Below are positions 1 through 8,700 of a DNA stretch of 64,000 nucleotides, in pieces. Under the pieces are notes generated by a model. That model ran no database searches and had not been told where the DNA came from. It worked only from the letters and a program-made list of their open reading frames with translations. Within the stretch, counting starts at the first letter, position 1, and each line of letters starts with the position of its first letter. This stretch comes from Actinocorallia herbida. Lineage in GTDB: Bacteria > Actinomycetota > Actinomycetes > Streptosporangiales > Streptosporangiaceae. The stretch lies in NCBI RefSeq assembly GCF_003751225.1, contig NZ_RJKE01000001.1, positions 434,001-498,000 on the forward strand. Reading direction: 5' to 3'. Position numbers and translations under genes: made by a program.

Positions 1-1281
1 CTCCGCCGCGGCCAGCGGGGTGAGCGACACGGCGGGCGCGTGGGCCGCGTCCCAGGCCGCGCCCCTGCGGCTCCTTCCCTGCTCGGGGAGGAGCGGTCCC
101 TGGAGCTCCAGAGCGCCGAGGTCGCCTAGCGCGCGCAGGGTGAGCGATAGATCCTGGTCCAGGGCGGAACGCCACAGAATGCGCTGCTCGCCGTCGATGT
201 CGGCGAGGTCGTAGGGCGCGGTGCAGTACAGCCACACCTTGTCCTGGAGCCGGTGGCCGGGCACCGGGCAGGGCAGCCCGTACAGCGCGTTGAGCAGGTC
301 GGGCACCGTCTCGGCGAAGTCCGTGCGCAGGATGGAGCCGGAGGCGCAGAAGCTGTCCCCGAGGCGGGGGAAGGCACTGAAAGCCCGCCGCCACAGGGCG
401 AGCGGGTCGGCGAGCACGGCGGACGCCCTGCCGACCTTCGTGAGCCGTCCCGCGTGCACCCGGATGATCCGGGCCTTGCGCGCCCAGGCGACCAGCAGGG
501 GCAGATCGCCGATGTCGCCGCATCCATTGCCGTTCTCCAGCAGCCGTACCAGCGCGCGGGCGTCGACGGGAGGGATCTCCCCGCGCGGGGTCAGCGGCCT
601 GCCGTCCGAGCCGACCCATGCCACCAGCGCCGACAGCCGCCTGACGACCGGCGAGCGCTCCGCGGCCTCGCGCAGTTCGTCGGCGCAGGGCAGGGCCAGC
701 GGAGGCGGCGCCACGGCCCGCCGGACGGGGGCGGGCGCGCGTTCGGCGAGCCGGATGAGCAGGTCCCTGTCGTGCGGGATCCGCCCGGCCGAGACCCCGG
801 ATTTCAGGCGTTCCAGTCCGAGCCGGTCGGTGAGGGGGATGCCGTGCCGGGCCGCGGTGAGCTTCCAGTACTTGGTGACGCTGTAGCGCTCCTGGTCGCG
901 GATCGCCGCCGTGAACAGGGGGACCGTGCGGGTGATGGCCCGTTCGGCCTCCGCGGGGTCGCCCGCGCGCGGGTCGCGCAGGCCCGCGGCGTCCAGGTAG
1001 CGCAGCAGGGTCCGCAGCGCCTCGGGCACGCACGCGAGGTCCTCGGGCTCGGCCGCGACGCGCTCCGGCACCCATTCCAGGAGGAACTGCCGGACTTCGG
1101 CGGGCCGCCAGAACCCCAGCCGCCCATCGGGGCACTCGTGCCGGAACTGGAGCGCGGCATCGATGATCTCGGGAACGAGGCGGACGCCCTGGTCCTCCGC
1201 CCAGGCCCGGCAGCGCCGGACGATCAGCTCGCGCGCGGCCCGGTACTCCTCTTCCTCTTCGGTGCCGAAGCAAGTACGCAT
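1..1281 (-). CDS. Unrecognised protein, 3' end outside window
   Basis: An open frame of 427 codons begins with ATG at 1281 and runs leftward off the window without a stop, so the C-terminus is missing. The N-terminus is MRTCFGTEEEEEYRAARELI, followed by a mostly helical, Arg/Ala/Leu-rich sequence. No signal peptide, membrane span or catalytic motif was recognised. Codon use is strongly G/C at third positions, which supports this frame over the open frames on the opposite strand. The gene is read away from the DUF202 pair, so it has its own promoter in the region to its right. I do not recognise the family and assign no function. Confidence 0.7.
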   Translation of the reverse strand, partial: MRTCFGTEEEEEYRAARELIVRRCRAWAEDQGVRLVPEIIDAALQFRHECPDGRLGFWRPAEVRQFLLEWVPERVAAEPEDLACVPEALRTLLRYLDAAGLRDPRAGDPAEAERAITRTVPLFTAAIRDQERYSVTKYWKLTAARHGIPLTDRLGLERLKSGVSAGRIPHDRDLLIRLAERAPAPVRRAVAPPPLALPCADELREAAERSPVVRRLSALVAWVGSDGRPLTPRGEIPPVDARALVRLLENGNGCGDIGDLPLLVAWARKARIIRVHAGRLTKVGRASAVLADPLALWRRAFSAFPRLGDSFCASGSILRTDFAETVPDLLNALYGLPCPVPGHRLQDKVWLYCTAPYDLADIDGEQRILWRSALDQDLSLTLRALGDLGALELQGPLLPEQGRSRRGAAWDAAHAPAVSLTPLAAAE

Positions 1282-1662
1282 GCGATGAAGCTACAGAGCC
1301 GTTTCCCGAGAGTAATGCAATTTTCACGAACTGCGACCATCGATCCCACGCGAAGCGCCGCCGATATGTCACACCTGCCATGACCTGGTGGGATGTGAGC
1401 GGATTGGCGCGTTCGTGCGATGTGTTGGCGGGTTCGGCCAGTGCCACAGCCGTCCCCCGGCCGACCGGCGCGCCCGGTCCATCCCGCCCCCGTCCCGGGG
1501 AGGCCGTCGGGAGGTCCGGCCGACGGGGGTGATGACAACCGAATTGATCGAAAATGCCTGGTTGATCGGTATTTCCTGGCAGGGAAGTTGTCCAGGGGTG
1601 GACGATTTCCGTGCGGCGGGGCGTGGTCGAATGGAGGTGTTGGAGCGGTCCCGAAGAAAGCG
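1282..1662. other. Divergent intergenic region, no gene seen
   Basis: About 380 bases separate the leftward unrecognised gene from the rightward DUF202 gene. The part near 1310-1390 is less GC-rich than the genes and probably holds the promoter of the leftward gene. The only structure noted is an imperfect tandem repeat at 1544-1579. No convincing coding frame was found. Confidence 0.5.
1544..1579. repeat. Imperfect 18-bp tandem repeat upstream of DUF202 genes
   Basis: Two adjacent 18-bp units, TTGATCGAAAATGCCTGG and TTGATCGGTATTTCCTGG, agree at 14 of 18 positions. They lie about 85 bp before the first DUF202 start and may be a regulator-binding site. No regulator can be named from the sequence. 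Confidence 0.35.
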
Positions 1663-2028
1663 ATGGCCAAGATCAAGATGCACGACGCGGAACCGGACGT
1701 GCGCTTCACGTTCGCCAACGAGCGGACGTTCCTGGCCTGGAGCCGCACGGGCCTCGCCCTGGTCGTCGCCGGGCTGGCGATCGCCCAGTTGCTGCCGCCC
1801 TTTCCCGGGGTCCCGTGGGGCCGGCACCTGCTCGCCGTCCCGCTGATCGTGCTCGGCGGGTCCATCTCGGTCGCGGGGTACCTGGAGTGGGGGCGCAACC
1901 AGCGCGCGCTGAGGCGCGGGGAGCCCTTGCCGCCTTCGGCGCTGCCGAAGCTGCTCGCGGGGACCATCACCGCGGTCGCCTTCCTCGCCGCGGCCGTCGT
2001 CGCGGTGTCCGCGGTCCTTGAGTTCTGA
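1663..2028 (+). CDS. DUF202 family membrane protein
   Basis: This 121-residue protein matches the DUF202 (YidH-like) family. It has a short polar N-terminus with the family-typical pattern FANERTFLAWSRTGLALV, then three hydrophobic spans (roughly residues 28-45, 55-72 and 97-118) separated by a basic loop. The ATG at 1663 was chosen because it starts just before the conserved polar segment; longer in-frame starts add only low-complexity sequence. It is followed after two bases by a second, shorter DUF202 gene, and the two are probably co-transcribed. Members are integral membrane proteins with no established biochemical role. Confidence 0.85.
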   Translation: MAKIKMHDAEPDVRFTFANERTFLAWSRTGLALVVAGLAIAQLLPPFPGVPWGRHLLAVPLIVLGGSISVAGYLEWGRNQRALRRGEPLPPSALPKLLAGTITAVAFLAAAVVAVSAVLEF

Positions 2029-2030
2029 CG

Positions 2031-2309
2031 GTGGCCGTGGACCTCGAAGGGCGCGATCCCGGGCTCGCCGGGGAGCGGACGGAGCTCGCCTGGCTGCGCA
2101 GCGCGATCTCGCTGGCCGCCCTCGGCGCGGCGAGCATCCGCGCCGCGCCCCTGCCCGGCCTGCTGATCCTCCTGGTCGCGGTGGGCGTCTGGTGGGTCAG
2201 CCGCACGGTGCGCGGGCCGGAGCGCAGGCCCGGCGACCCGCGCCGCGCGCGCATGATCACCCTCGCCGGGGTGGTGGTGGCGATCGCCGCACTGGCCATC
2301 GTGCTGTGA
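2031..2309 (+). CDS. DUF202 family membrane protein, short paralogue
   Basis: This 92-residue protein starts with GTG two bases after the stop of the preceding DUF202 gene, so translation is likely coupled. It keeps the family pattern in GERTELAWLRSAISLAALGA and has three hydrophobic stretches (about residues 24-40, 42-58 and 76-92), with an Arg-rich loop between the second and third. Tandem pairs of a longer and a shorter DUF202 protein are common in actinomycetes, which suggests a heteromeric membrane complex. This is an inference. Confidence 0.82.
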   Translation: MAVDLEGRDPGLAGERTELAWLRSAISLAALGAASIRAAPLPGLLILLVAVGVWWVSRTVRGPERRPGDPRRARMITLAGVVVAIAALAIVL

Positions 2310-2325
2310 ACGGCCCCTGGCGCGT

Positions 2326-3117
2326 GTGACCGACTTGGTTAGACTGCCCGGCGTGTTGCGCCTGGGGCTAATTGCCAGTTTTGTCCTTTTGTTCGGTCTG
2401 AGTGCGGGGCCGGTCGCAGCCGCGCCACCGGACCCGCCGAGCCGCACCGACCTCGTCGCGGAGGCGCTCGCCGAGGACCCGGTGCAGGTCACCGACCACG
2501 AGGCGCGCCTCGTCGACCCGGACGCGATCCGCGCGGACCTCAAAACGGCGCTGGATCCCCTCGGCGTCCCGTACTACGTCGTCGTGACGCCCCAGCACAT
2601 CTTCCTCGACGAGTACGCGAGTCCCGGCGAGTTCATCCCGATCCTGCACGACAGGCTCCGGAAGGACGGGCTCTACGTCGTCACCGACACCACCGGGAGC
2701 GGCGAGGCCCGGATGTACGGCTCCGCGCTCCCCGCCCAGGACGCCTGGCGCGCCACCCGGCGGGAACTGCCCTACGGCACCAACCTGGTCGAGCACTTCG
2801 TGCGGTTCGCCGAGATGCTGTCCGCGCCCGACCCCGCGGCCCGGGTCGCCGCCGCGACCAGGGCACCCGAATACGAGAGCGCGAGCGACGACCGCGACCG
2901 CGTCGAGATGACGGCCCTGGCCGTCGGCACCGCCGCGGGCGCCCTCCTCGTCGGTGTCGCGATCCTGCTGAATCGAGCCCTGAAGTCCAGGAACAAGGGA
3001 TCCGCCCGGGGCAGGGCACCGCAGAAGGCCGCGGGCGCCCCCCGCGCGAACACGTCCCGCAAAGGCAAGTCCGCGCAGGCGGCCCGCCGCAAGGGACGGA
3101 AGGGAGGCCGCCGATGA
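2326..3117 (+). CDS. Secreted/membrane-anchored protein, first of three paralogues
   Basis: This 263-residue protein begins with GTG at 2326. It has an N-terminal signal peptide (hydrophobic residues about 10-30, ending VAAAP), an extracytoplasmic domain with PYYVVVTPQHIF and a HDRLRKDGLYVV core, one membrane span near residues 195-213 and a very basic Lys/Arg-rich tail facing the cytoplasm. The VHDRL-KDG-Y pattern recurs in the next two genes, so the three are paralogues. The fold vaguely recalls TPM domains, but that is not established. It overlaps the next gene by four bases (ATGA). Function unknown. Confidence 0.75.
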   Translation: MTDLVRLPGVLRLGLIASFVLLFGLSAGPVAAAPPDPPSRTDLVAEALAEDPVQVTDHEARLVDPDAIRADLKTALDPLGVPYYVVVTPQHIFLDEYASPGEFIPILHDRLRKDGLYVVTDTTGSGEARMYGSALPAQDAWRATRRELPYGTNLVEHFVRFAEMLSAPDPAARVAAATRAPEYESASDDRDRVEMTALAVGTAAGALLVGVAILLNRALKSRNKGSARGRAPQKAAGAPRANTSRKGKSAQAARRKGRKGGRR

Positions 3118-4379
3118 GCGGTACCAGGAACCCGGTTCCCTCACGAGGTGCCCGGACCGTCCGAAGGGCGGCGGCCGCCTTCGTGGTGGTGCTCCTCGCG
3201 CTGCCGCTCGCCCCCGCGTTCGCCGAGGGCGTGATCCCTCCGCACGCCACCGCGCGCTGGGAGCGGATCGCCGAGGCGCTGCGCGATGACCCGCTGTTCG
3301 TCGACACGGACCTCGCCGACGCGATGCCCGGCCCGATGCGCCGGGAGCTGCGGGCCGAGATGAAGACCGCCGCCGAGGCGCTCAAGACCGACGTCTACTT
3401 CATCGCGGTGCCGGATCCGAACGAGAGCGAGACGGAGGGAAACGCCTCCCTCCTGCTCGCGGGCGTGTACGACGAGTTCCGCAAGGACGGCCTGTACCTG
3501 ATGGTCGACCAGGACGGCGACCTCGAAGGCAGGGACTACGGGGTGCCCCGCGACTTCGGTTACCAAGTCGTCGCGTACGAGGACAGGAACGCCGCCGACT
3601 ACGAGAGGCCCTTCGCCGACCTGCTCGGCCGGGTGGAGACGGTCCTCACCGCCGCCGCCGCCCTGCCCGCCGGGGAGCCCCGCCTCCCGGACGGTCCTCC
3701 CGACCTCCCGTCCTTCGCCGAGGACGAGCCCTTCGGCCCCGAGCCCGAGATCGCAGGCCCGTTCTTCGCCGGACTGCTCATCCTCGGGCCGCTCCTCGTC
3801 CTCGTCCTCTGGGGCTTCTGGGCCGCGGCCAAGGGCCTCTGGGCGGGCCGGGGCGAGGCCAAGGCCAAGGCGTCGTGGCGGACGAAGCCGAGCCTGGGCC
3901 GCCTCAGGACGACCTCGCGCAAGGAACTGCGCACCCTCGCCGAGGGGCTGGACAAGGCGGGCGACACCACGGGCGCGGCGACCGCGATGCGGGCCTACGA
4001 CGCGGCCCTGCTCGTCGCCGACGAGGCGCGCCGCGGCACCGACCCGGCCGTGGAGGCGCTCGACCTGCTCGGCGTCATCGTCCTGTGCCGCCAGGGCACG
4101 CTCGCCCTCGCCCAGGACCTCTCACGGGGCCCGCTCTTCTGCCAGGTCAACCCGCTGCACGGGCTCGGCACCCGGGCCAGGACGAGCGCCGACGCGGGCC
4201 ATCCTCCAGGCCAGGTCTGCGCCGTGTGCGCCGGTCTGTCCAGGAGCCGGGTGCGGACCGCGATCCTGCGCGTCCCCGACGGCCGTCCCTATCCCGAGGT
4301 CGAAAGCCTGTGGCGCACGGGCTTCGGCGGCCGTCCCGACCTCGCCGCACGAGTACTGGAGTCCCTCGGTGTCCGCTGA
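3114..4379 (+). CDS. Membrane protein with C-terminal Cys motif, second paralogue
   Basis: This 421-residue protein has a signal peptide (hydrophobic residues about 20-37, ending AFAEG) and the same extracytoplasmic domain as its neighbours (ALRDDPLFVDTDLA, then FRKDGLYLMVDQDG). A single membrane span near residues 220-242 follows. The cytoplasmic part is helical and ends with a possible metal-binding element, LFCQVNPLHG followed by VCAVCAGLS. The first paralogue lacks this element and the third has it. It starts inside the stop codon of the first paralogue and overlaps the third gene by 11 bases, so all three are probably one operon. No known family was recognised with confidence. Confidence 0.75.
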   Translation: MSGTRNPVPSRGARTVRRAAAAFVVVLLALPLAPAFAEGVIPPHATARWERIAEALRDDPLFVDTDLADAMPGPMRRELRAEMKTAAEALKTDVYFIAVPDPNESETEGNASLLLAGVYDEFRKDGLYLMVDQDGDLEGRDYGVPRDFGYQVVAYEDRNAADYERPFADLLGRVETVLTAAAALPAGEPRLPDGPPDLPSFAEDEPFGPEPEIAGPFFAGLLILGPLLVLVLWGFWAAAKGLWAGRGEAKAKASWRTKPSLGRLRTTSRKELRTLAEGLDKAGDTTGAATAMRAYDAALLVADEARRGTDPAVEALDLLGVIVLCRQGTLALAQDLSRGPLFCQVNPLHGLGTRARTSADAGHPPGQVCAVCAGLSRSRVRTAILRVPDGRPYPEVESLWRTGFGGRPDLAARVLESLGVR

Positions 4380-5589
4380 ACCGTCCCCCGGCGAGATCGT
4401 CGCCGCCGCGCTGCGCCGCTCACCCCTGTACCTGGACCCCGCCTACGAGACCGCGCTCCCCGAGGCGGACCGGGCGAAGGTCCTGGCGGCGGTCGAGAAG
4501 GAGACCGTGCCCTTCTGGATCATCATGGTGCCGTTCGTCAAGGGCGGCACCTGGAGCGAGCCCGACGAGATGATCACCATCGTGCACGACAGGCTCAAGC
4601 GCGACGGCGTGTACCTCGTGCCGACCGCGTCCGGAAGCCTCACCGCCAAGCGCTTCGGCGGCACCCGGCAGGAGGGGACCGACGCGATCTACGGCGCCGC
4701 CCTCGTCCGCTACCTCGACGAGTACGACGAGGCCCCGCTGGCGGACCGCCTCCTCAAGGCGATGGACGCGATCACCGCCGGCAACGCCGAAGCCGAGTAC
4801 GAGAAGGCGACCGCTTACCTGCACGAGACGCCCAATCCGGTCGCCAGGCTCACGAAGGACGAGTGGGGCGACACCTCGCCCGTGCGCGTCACCGCGCTCG
4901 GGCTCGGGGCGGCCGCGGTGGCGGGGCTCGCGGTATGGCGCTGGAGGCGGACGCGCGGTCCCGCACCGCGTGAGGCCCACCCCCTCGTGCTGTCCAGGGC
5001 GACGCTGGAGGCGGCCCGCCACGCGGACGAGAACGGGCTGCGCAAGCAGGCCGCCGCGGCGGTCGTCGCTCTCGGGGAACTCGTCGAAGGCACCGAGGTG
5101 CCTTCGGACGATCCCCGCGGACAGGAGCTCATCTCCCTCGCCCTGGACGCCTACCAGGCGGCGGGCAAGGTGCTCGACGCGGCGAAGGGCGTCCCGGACC
5201 TCGCGGGCGTGCTCGTCCTCGTGGACATCGGGAGCGACGCCATCGCGGCGGTGCGCGCCCGCAGGAAGGGCGGCAGGGAGATCCCGCCGAGCCCGCTGTG
5301 CTTCTACAACCCGCTGCACGGCGACGCCACCGCCCAGGTGACGTGGCGGCGCATCGGCTCGCGCGACTCCATCAGGGTCCGGGCGTGCCAGGCGTGCGCC
5401 AAGGCGGTCCGCGACCACCGGAGCCCTGAGTCCCTGCTGGACACCTCGGGGGACAGGCCGCTGCCCTACTACGCCGCCGACTCGCTCTGGTCGCGTACCG
5501 GCTACGGCCAGTTCGGCGATACGGGCTCCGCCGACGGAAGCGGCGACGGCCTGGTGGCGCGCGTCCTGCGGGGCGACCACCGCACCTGA
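4369..5589 (+). CDS. Single-span membrane protein with Cys motif, third paralogue
   Basis: This 406-residue protein starts with GTG, overlapping the preceding stop region. Residues about 1-160 repeat the paralogous domain (ALRRSPLYLDP; VHDRLKRDGVYLV). A membrane span follows near residues 173-190, then a helical region, then LCFYNPLHG and a C-x2-C pair in RACQACAKAV, which could bind zinc together with the first Cys. Unlike its two neighbours it has no signal peptide, so either the N-terminal domain is exported by a different route or its topology differs. It ends the three-gene set. Function unknown. Confidence 0.75.
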   Translation: MSAEPSPGEIVAAALRRSPLYLDPAYETALPEADRAKVLAAVEKETVPFWIIMVPFVKGGTWSEPDEMITIVHDRLKRDGVYLVPTASGSLTAKRFGGTRQEGTDAIYGAALVRYLDEYDEAPLADRLLKAMDAITAGNAEAEYEKATAYLHETPNPVARLTKDEWGDTSPVRVTALGLGAAAVAGLAVWRWRRTRGPAPREAHPLVLSRATLEAARHADENGLRKQAAAAVVALGELVEGTEVPSDDPRGQELISLALDAYQAAGKVLDAAKGVPDLAGVLVLVDIGSDAIAAVRARRKGGREIPPSPLCFYNPLHGDATAQVTWRRIGSRDSIRVRACQACAKAVRDHRSPESLLDTSGDRPLPYYAADSLWSRTGYGQFGDTGSADGSGDGLVARVLRGDHRT

Positions 5590-5727
5590 CCCGCGGGTCC
5601 GGCCTCCGGGCCCTGACCTCCGCACTCCGTGATCTTGTCCAGGCCGGGAGCATAAAGATCGTCTCCGATGGCTATGGGTGACACACGGGTCGCCTCCGCG
5701 TGAGGGGCGGGCCGCCACGGGGGAACC

Positions 5728-8700
5728 ATGGTGCTTCGGCGCGCGCTCGGCGCGGCGGTCGGGCTGCCCGCGAGGGTCGGGCGGATTCCGGCGGACGCCG
5801 TCAAGGGGTCGCTGTCGGTCGTGCGCCTGGTGTCCGCGGCGGCCGCCGACCGCGAGGTGCACGGCCCGGCCGACGGCCACCGCCACATCGCGGTCAAGGG
5901 CGAGGGCGGCGAGAAGTTCGCCGCCGACCTGGAGACCGCGCTGGAGGCCGTCGACGGGGTGTCCCGCGCGGAGGTCAACGGGGTGCTCGGCCATGTTCTC
6001 GTCGTTCACGAAGGGGTGGTCGACGAGGACCTCCTCGCGATCGTCGACGAGGTCGAGCGGGAGCACGGGCTGGAGGACGAGCCGCATCTGCGCGCGGTCC
6101 ACCCCGGCGAGGCGGGCTCCCTGGTGTCCGAGGCCGTGCACGCGGGCGCCAACCTCGTGGGCTGGGGCGTCGCCGCGGTCGCCGCGACGCTGCGCGTGGC
6201 GTTCCTCCCGTCCGCCGTCTCCGCGGTGCTCGGCCTGACCGACGTGAACCCGCCGCTGCGCACCGCGCTGGAGCGCACGGTCGGCAAGCGCGCGGCCGAC
6301 AGCTGCTTCTCCGTCGGCCTGCTGGCCAGCCAGGTGCTCGCCGCCCAGCCCGTCGGGCTGCTGCTGTCGTTCTCGCGGCGCGCCTCGCACGTCGCGGAGC
6401 TGCGCGCGCGCCGCGCGGTCTGGCACCGCAGGGCCGCGGATCTGGTGGCGGAGCGGGGCTCCTTCCAGGCCGAGCCCCTGGTGCGCGCGCCGCGCCCCGT
6501 CCCGCTGCCCGAGGGCCCGGTGGAGGGCGTGCAGCGGTGGAGCGGGCCGTTCTCCGCCACGGCGACGGCCGGGGCGTGGGCGTTCACGCAGGACGCGGGC
6601 CGCGCCCAGGGGGTGCTGGTCGCGGGCGTGCCGAAGGCGGCGAGGCTAGGACGCGAGTCCTTCTGCGGACAGCTCTCGCGCGCGCTCGCCGAACGCGACG
6701 CGCTCGTGCTCGACACCGCCTTCCTGCGCCGCCTCGACCGGGTGGACCGCGTCCTCCTCGACGCCGCGGCGCTGCGCACCGGCCGGATGATCATCGACGC
6801 GGTGGTCCCCATCTCGGCCGAGTACGGCCCCGAGGCGCTCTACGCGCGGGCGCACGCCCTCGCCGACCTCACCAGGCCCCGGGCGGTCGCCCGCGCCGAC
6901 GGATGGCTGATGAGCCCGCTCAGCCGCGGCTCGACCCTGTTCGACGGAGAGCCCGACCTCGCCGAGCGGATCGCGGTCCTGCGCCGCAGAGGCGCCCTGG
7001 TCCTGCTGCTCGAGCACCGGGACGCGCCCGCGGCGCTGGTCTCGGTGGTGCCGGAACTGCATCCCACGGCCGAAGCGCTCGTGGCCTCCGCGCGCAAGGC
7101 GGGGCTCGTCCTCATCACCGGCGACGGCCGGGGCCTGGAGCAGCGGCTCCGGGTGGACGGTCTCCGCGCGGGCGCGCCCGCCGACGCGGTCCGGGCGCTC
7201 CAGGCCGACGCCCATGTCGTGGCCCTGGTCTCGCCGGAGGACCGCGAGGCGCTGTCGGCCGCCGACGTCGGGATCGGCGTGCTCGTCGACGCCGCGCCGC
7301 CGCCGTGGGGCGCCGACGTCCTGTGCGGGCCCGGCCTGGAGACGGTGTGCCTGCTCCTGGACTCCGTGCCGAGGGCGCACGACAACAGCCGCCGCAGCGC
7401 CCGCACGGCCAAGCTCGGCTCGCTCACCGCGCTCCTGCTGTCGGCTGCGGGCCCCGCCGAGACCTCCGACCGGCGCGCCCAGCTCGCGGTGGACCTGTCG
7501 GGATTCTCCGCCTTCGCCCAGGGCGCCTGGGCGGGCCTCGGGCTCTCCCGCCTTCCGCGCCCCATCTCCGTGGACCGCACGCCGTGGCACTCCTGGCCCG
7601 CCGAGGAGGTGCTGGACCATCTGGACTCCGCCGCCACCGGGCTGACCGGCGAGGAGGCCGCGAAGCGCCGCACCGGGGCGGGCCACGAGAGCCCGCACGA
7701 GCACGGGCTGAGCCGCCTGGTCCTGGAGGAACTGGACAACCCGCTCACCCCGGCGCTCGCCTTGGGCGCGGGCGTCTCCGCCGTCGTGGGGTCGGTGACG
7801 GACGCGACGCTCATCGGCGTCGTCCTGGCCACCAACGCGGTCCTGTCGGGCCTCCAGCGCCTCGGGGCCGACCGGGCGCTGCGCGGCCTCGTGGACCGCA
7901 GCGCCGTCAAGGTCAGGCTCACCCGGCCCGACGGGGAGCGCGCCGCGGCCGGCGAGGACCTGGTGCCCGGCGACGTCATCCGGTTCACCGCGGGCGACTC
8001 CGTACCCGCCGACTGCCGCCTCCTGAGCGCCGACAACCTGGAGATGGACGAGTCGAGCCTGACGGGCGAGTCCCAGCTCGTCGAGAAGGAGGCCGAGCCC
8101 AGCTTCTCGCCGCTGGTCGCCGAACGGCGCTCGATGGTCTACCAGGGAACGGTCGTCGCCGCGGGCGAGGCGGTGGGCGTCGTCGTCGCCACCGGGTCGT
8201 CGACCGAGGTCGGGCGGACGGCTCACCTCGCGGGGGCGGAGTACCGCGAGACCGGTGTGGAGAGGCGGCTGCGCGCGCTCACCCGCGTGACGCTGCCCGT
8301 CTCGCTCGCCGCCGGGATCTCCCTCCTCGGCTCCAACCTCCTGCGCGGCCAGCCGTTCGGCAGAGCGCTCGGCTCGGCCGTCAGCCTCGCCGTCGCCGCG
8401 GTCCCCGAAGGGCTGCCCTTCGTGGCCACCGCGGCCGAGCTGGCCACGGCGCGCCGCCTGACGCGGCGCGGCGCCCTCGTCCGCAACCCCGCCACGATCG
8501 AGGCGCTGGGCCGCGTCGACGTCCTGTGCTTCGACAAGACGGGCACCCTCACCGAAGGCAGGCTGCGGCTCCGGCAGGTGTCCGACGGCGTCGACTCCGC
8601 GCCGGTGGAGGACCTGCCGGACGGCCTCCTGGAGGTCGTCGCCGTGGCGATGCGCGCGGGCCCCGACCTCAACGGCGAGCGGCCTCCGCACCCGACCGAC

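Noticed and set aside
4420-6426. A 668-codon minus-strand frame across the third paralogue and the ATPase start
   Set aside because: It crosses a clear gene boundary on the other strand and has no recognisable domain.
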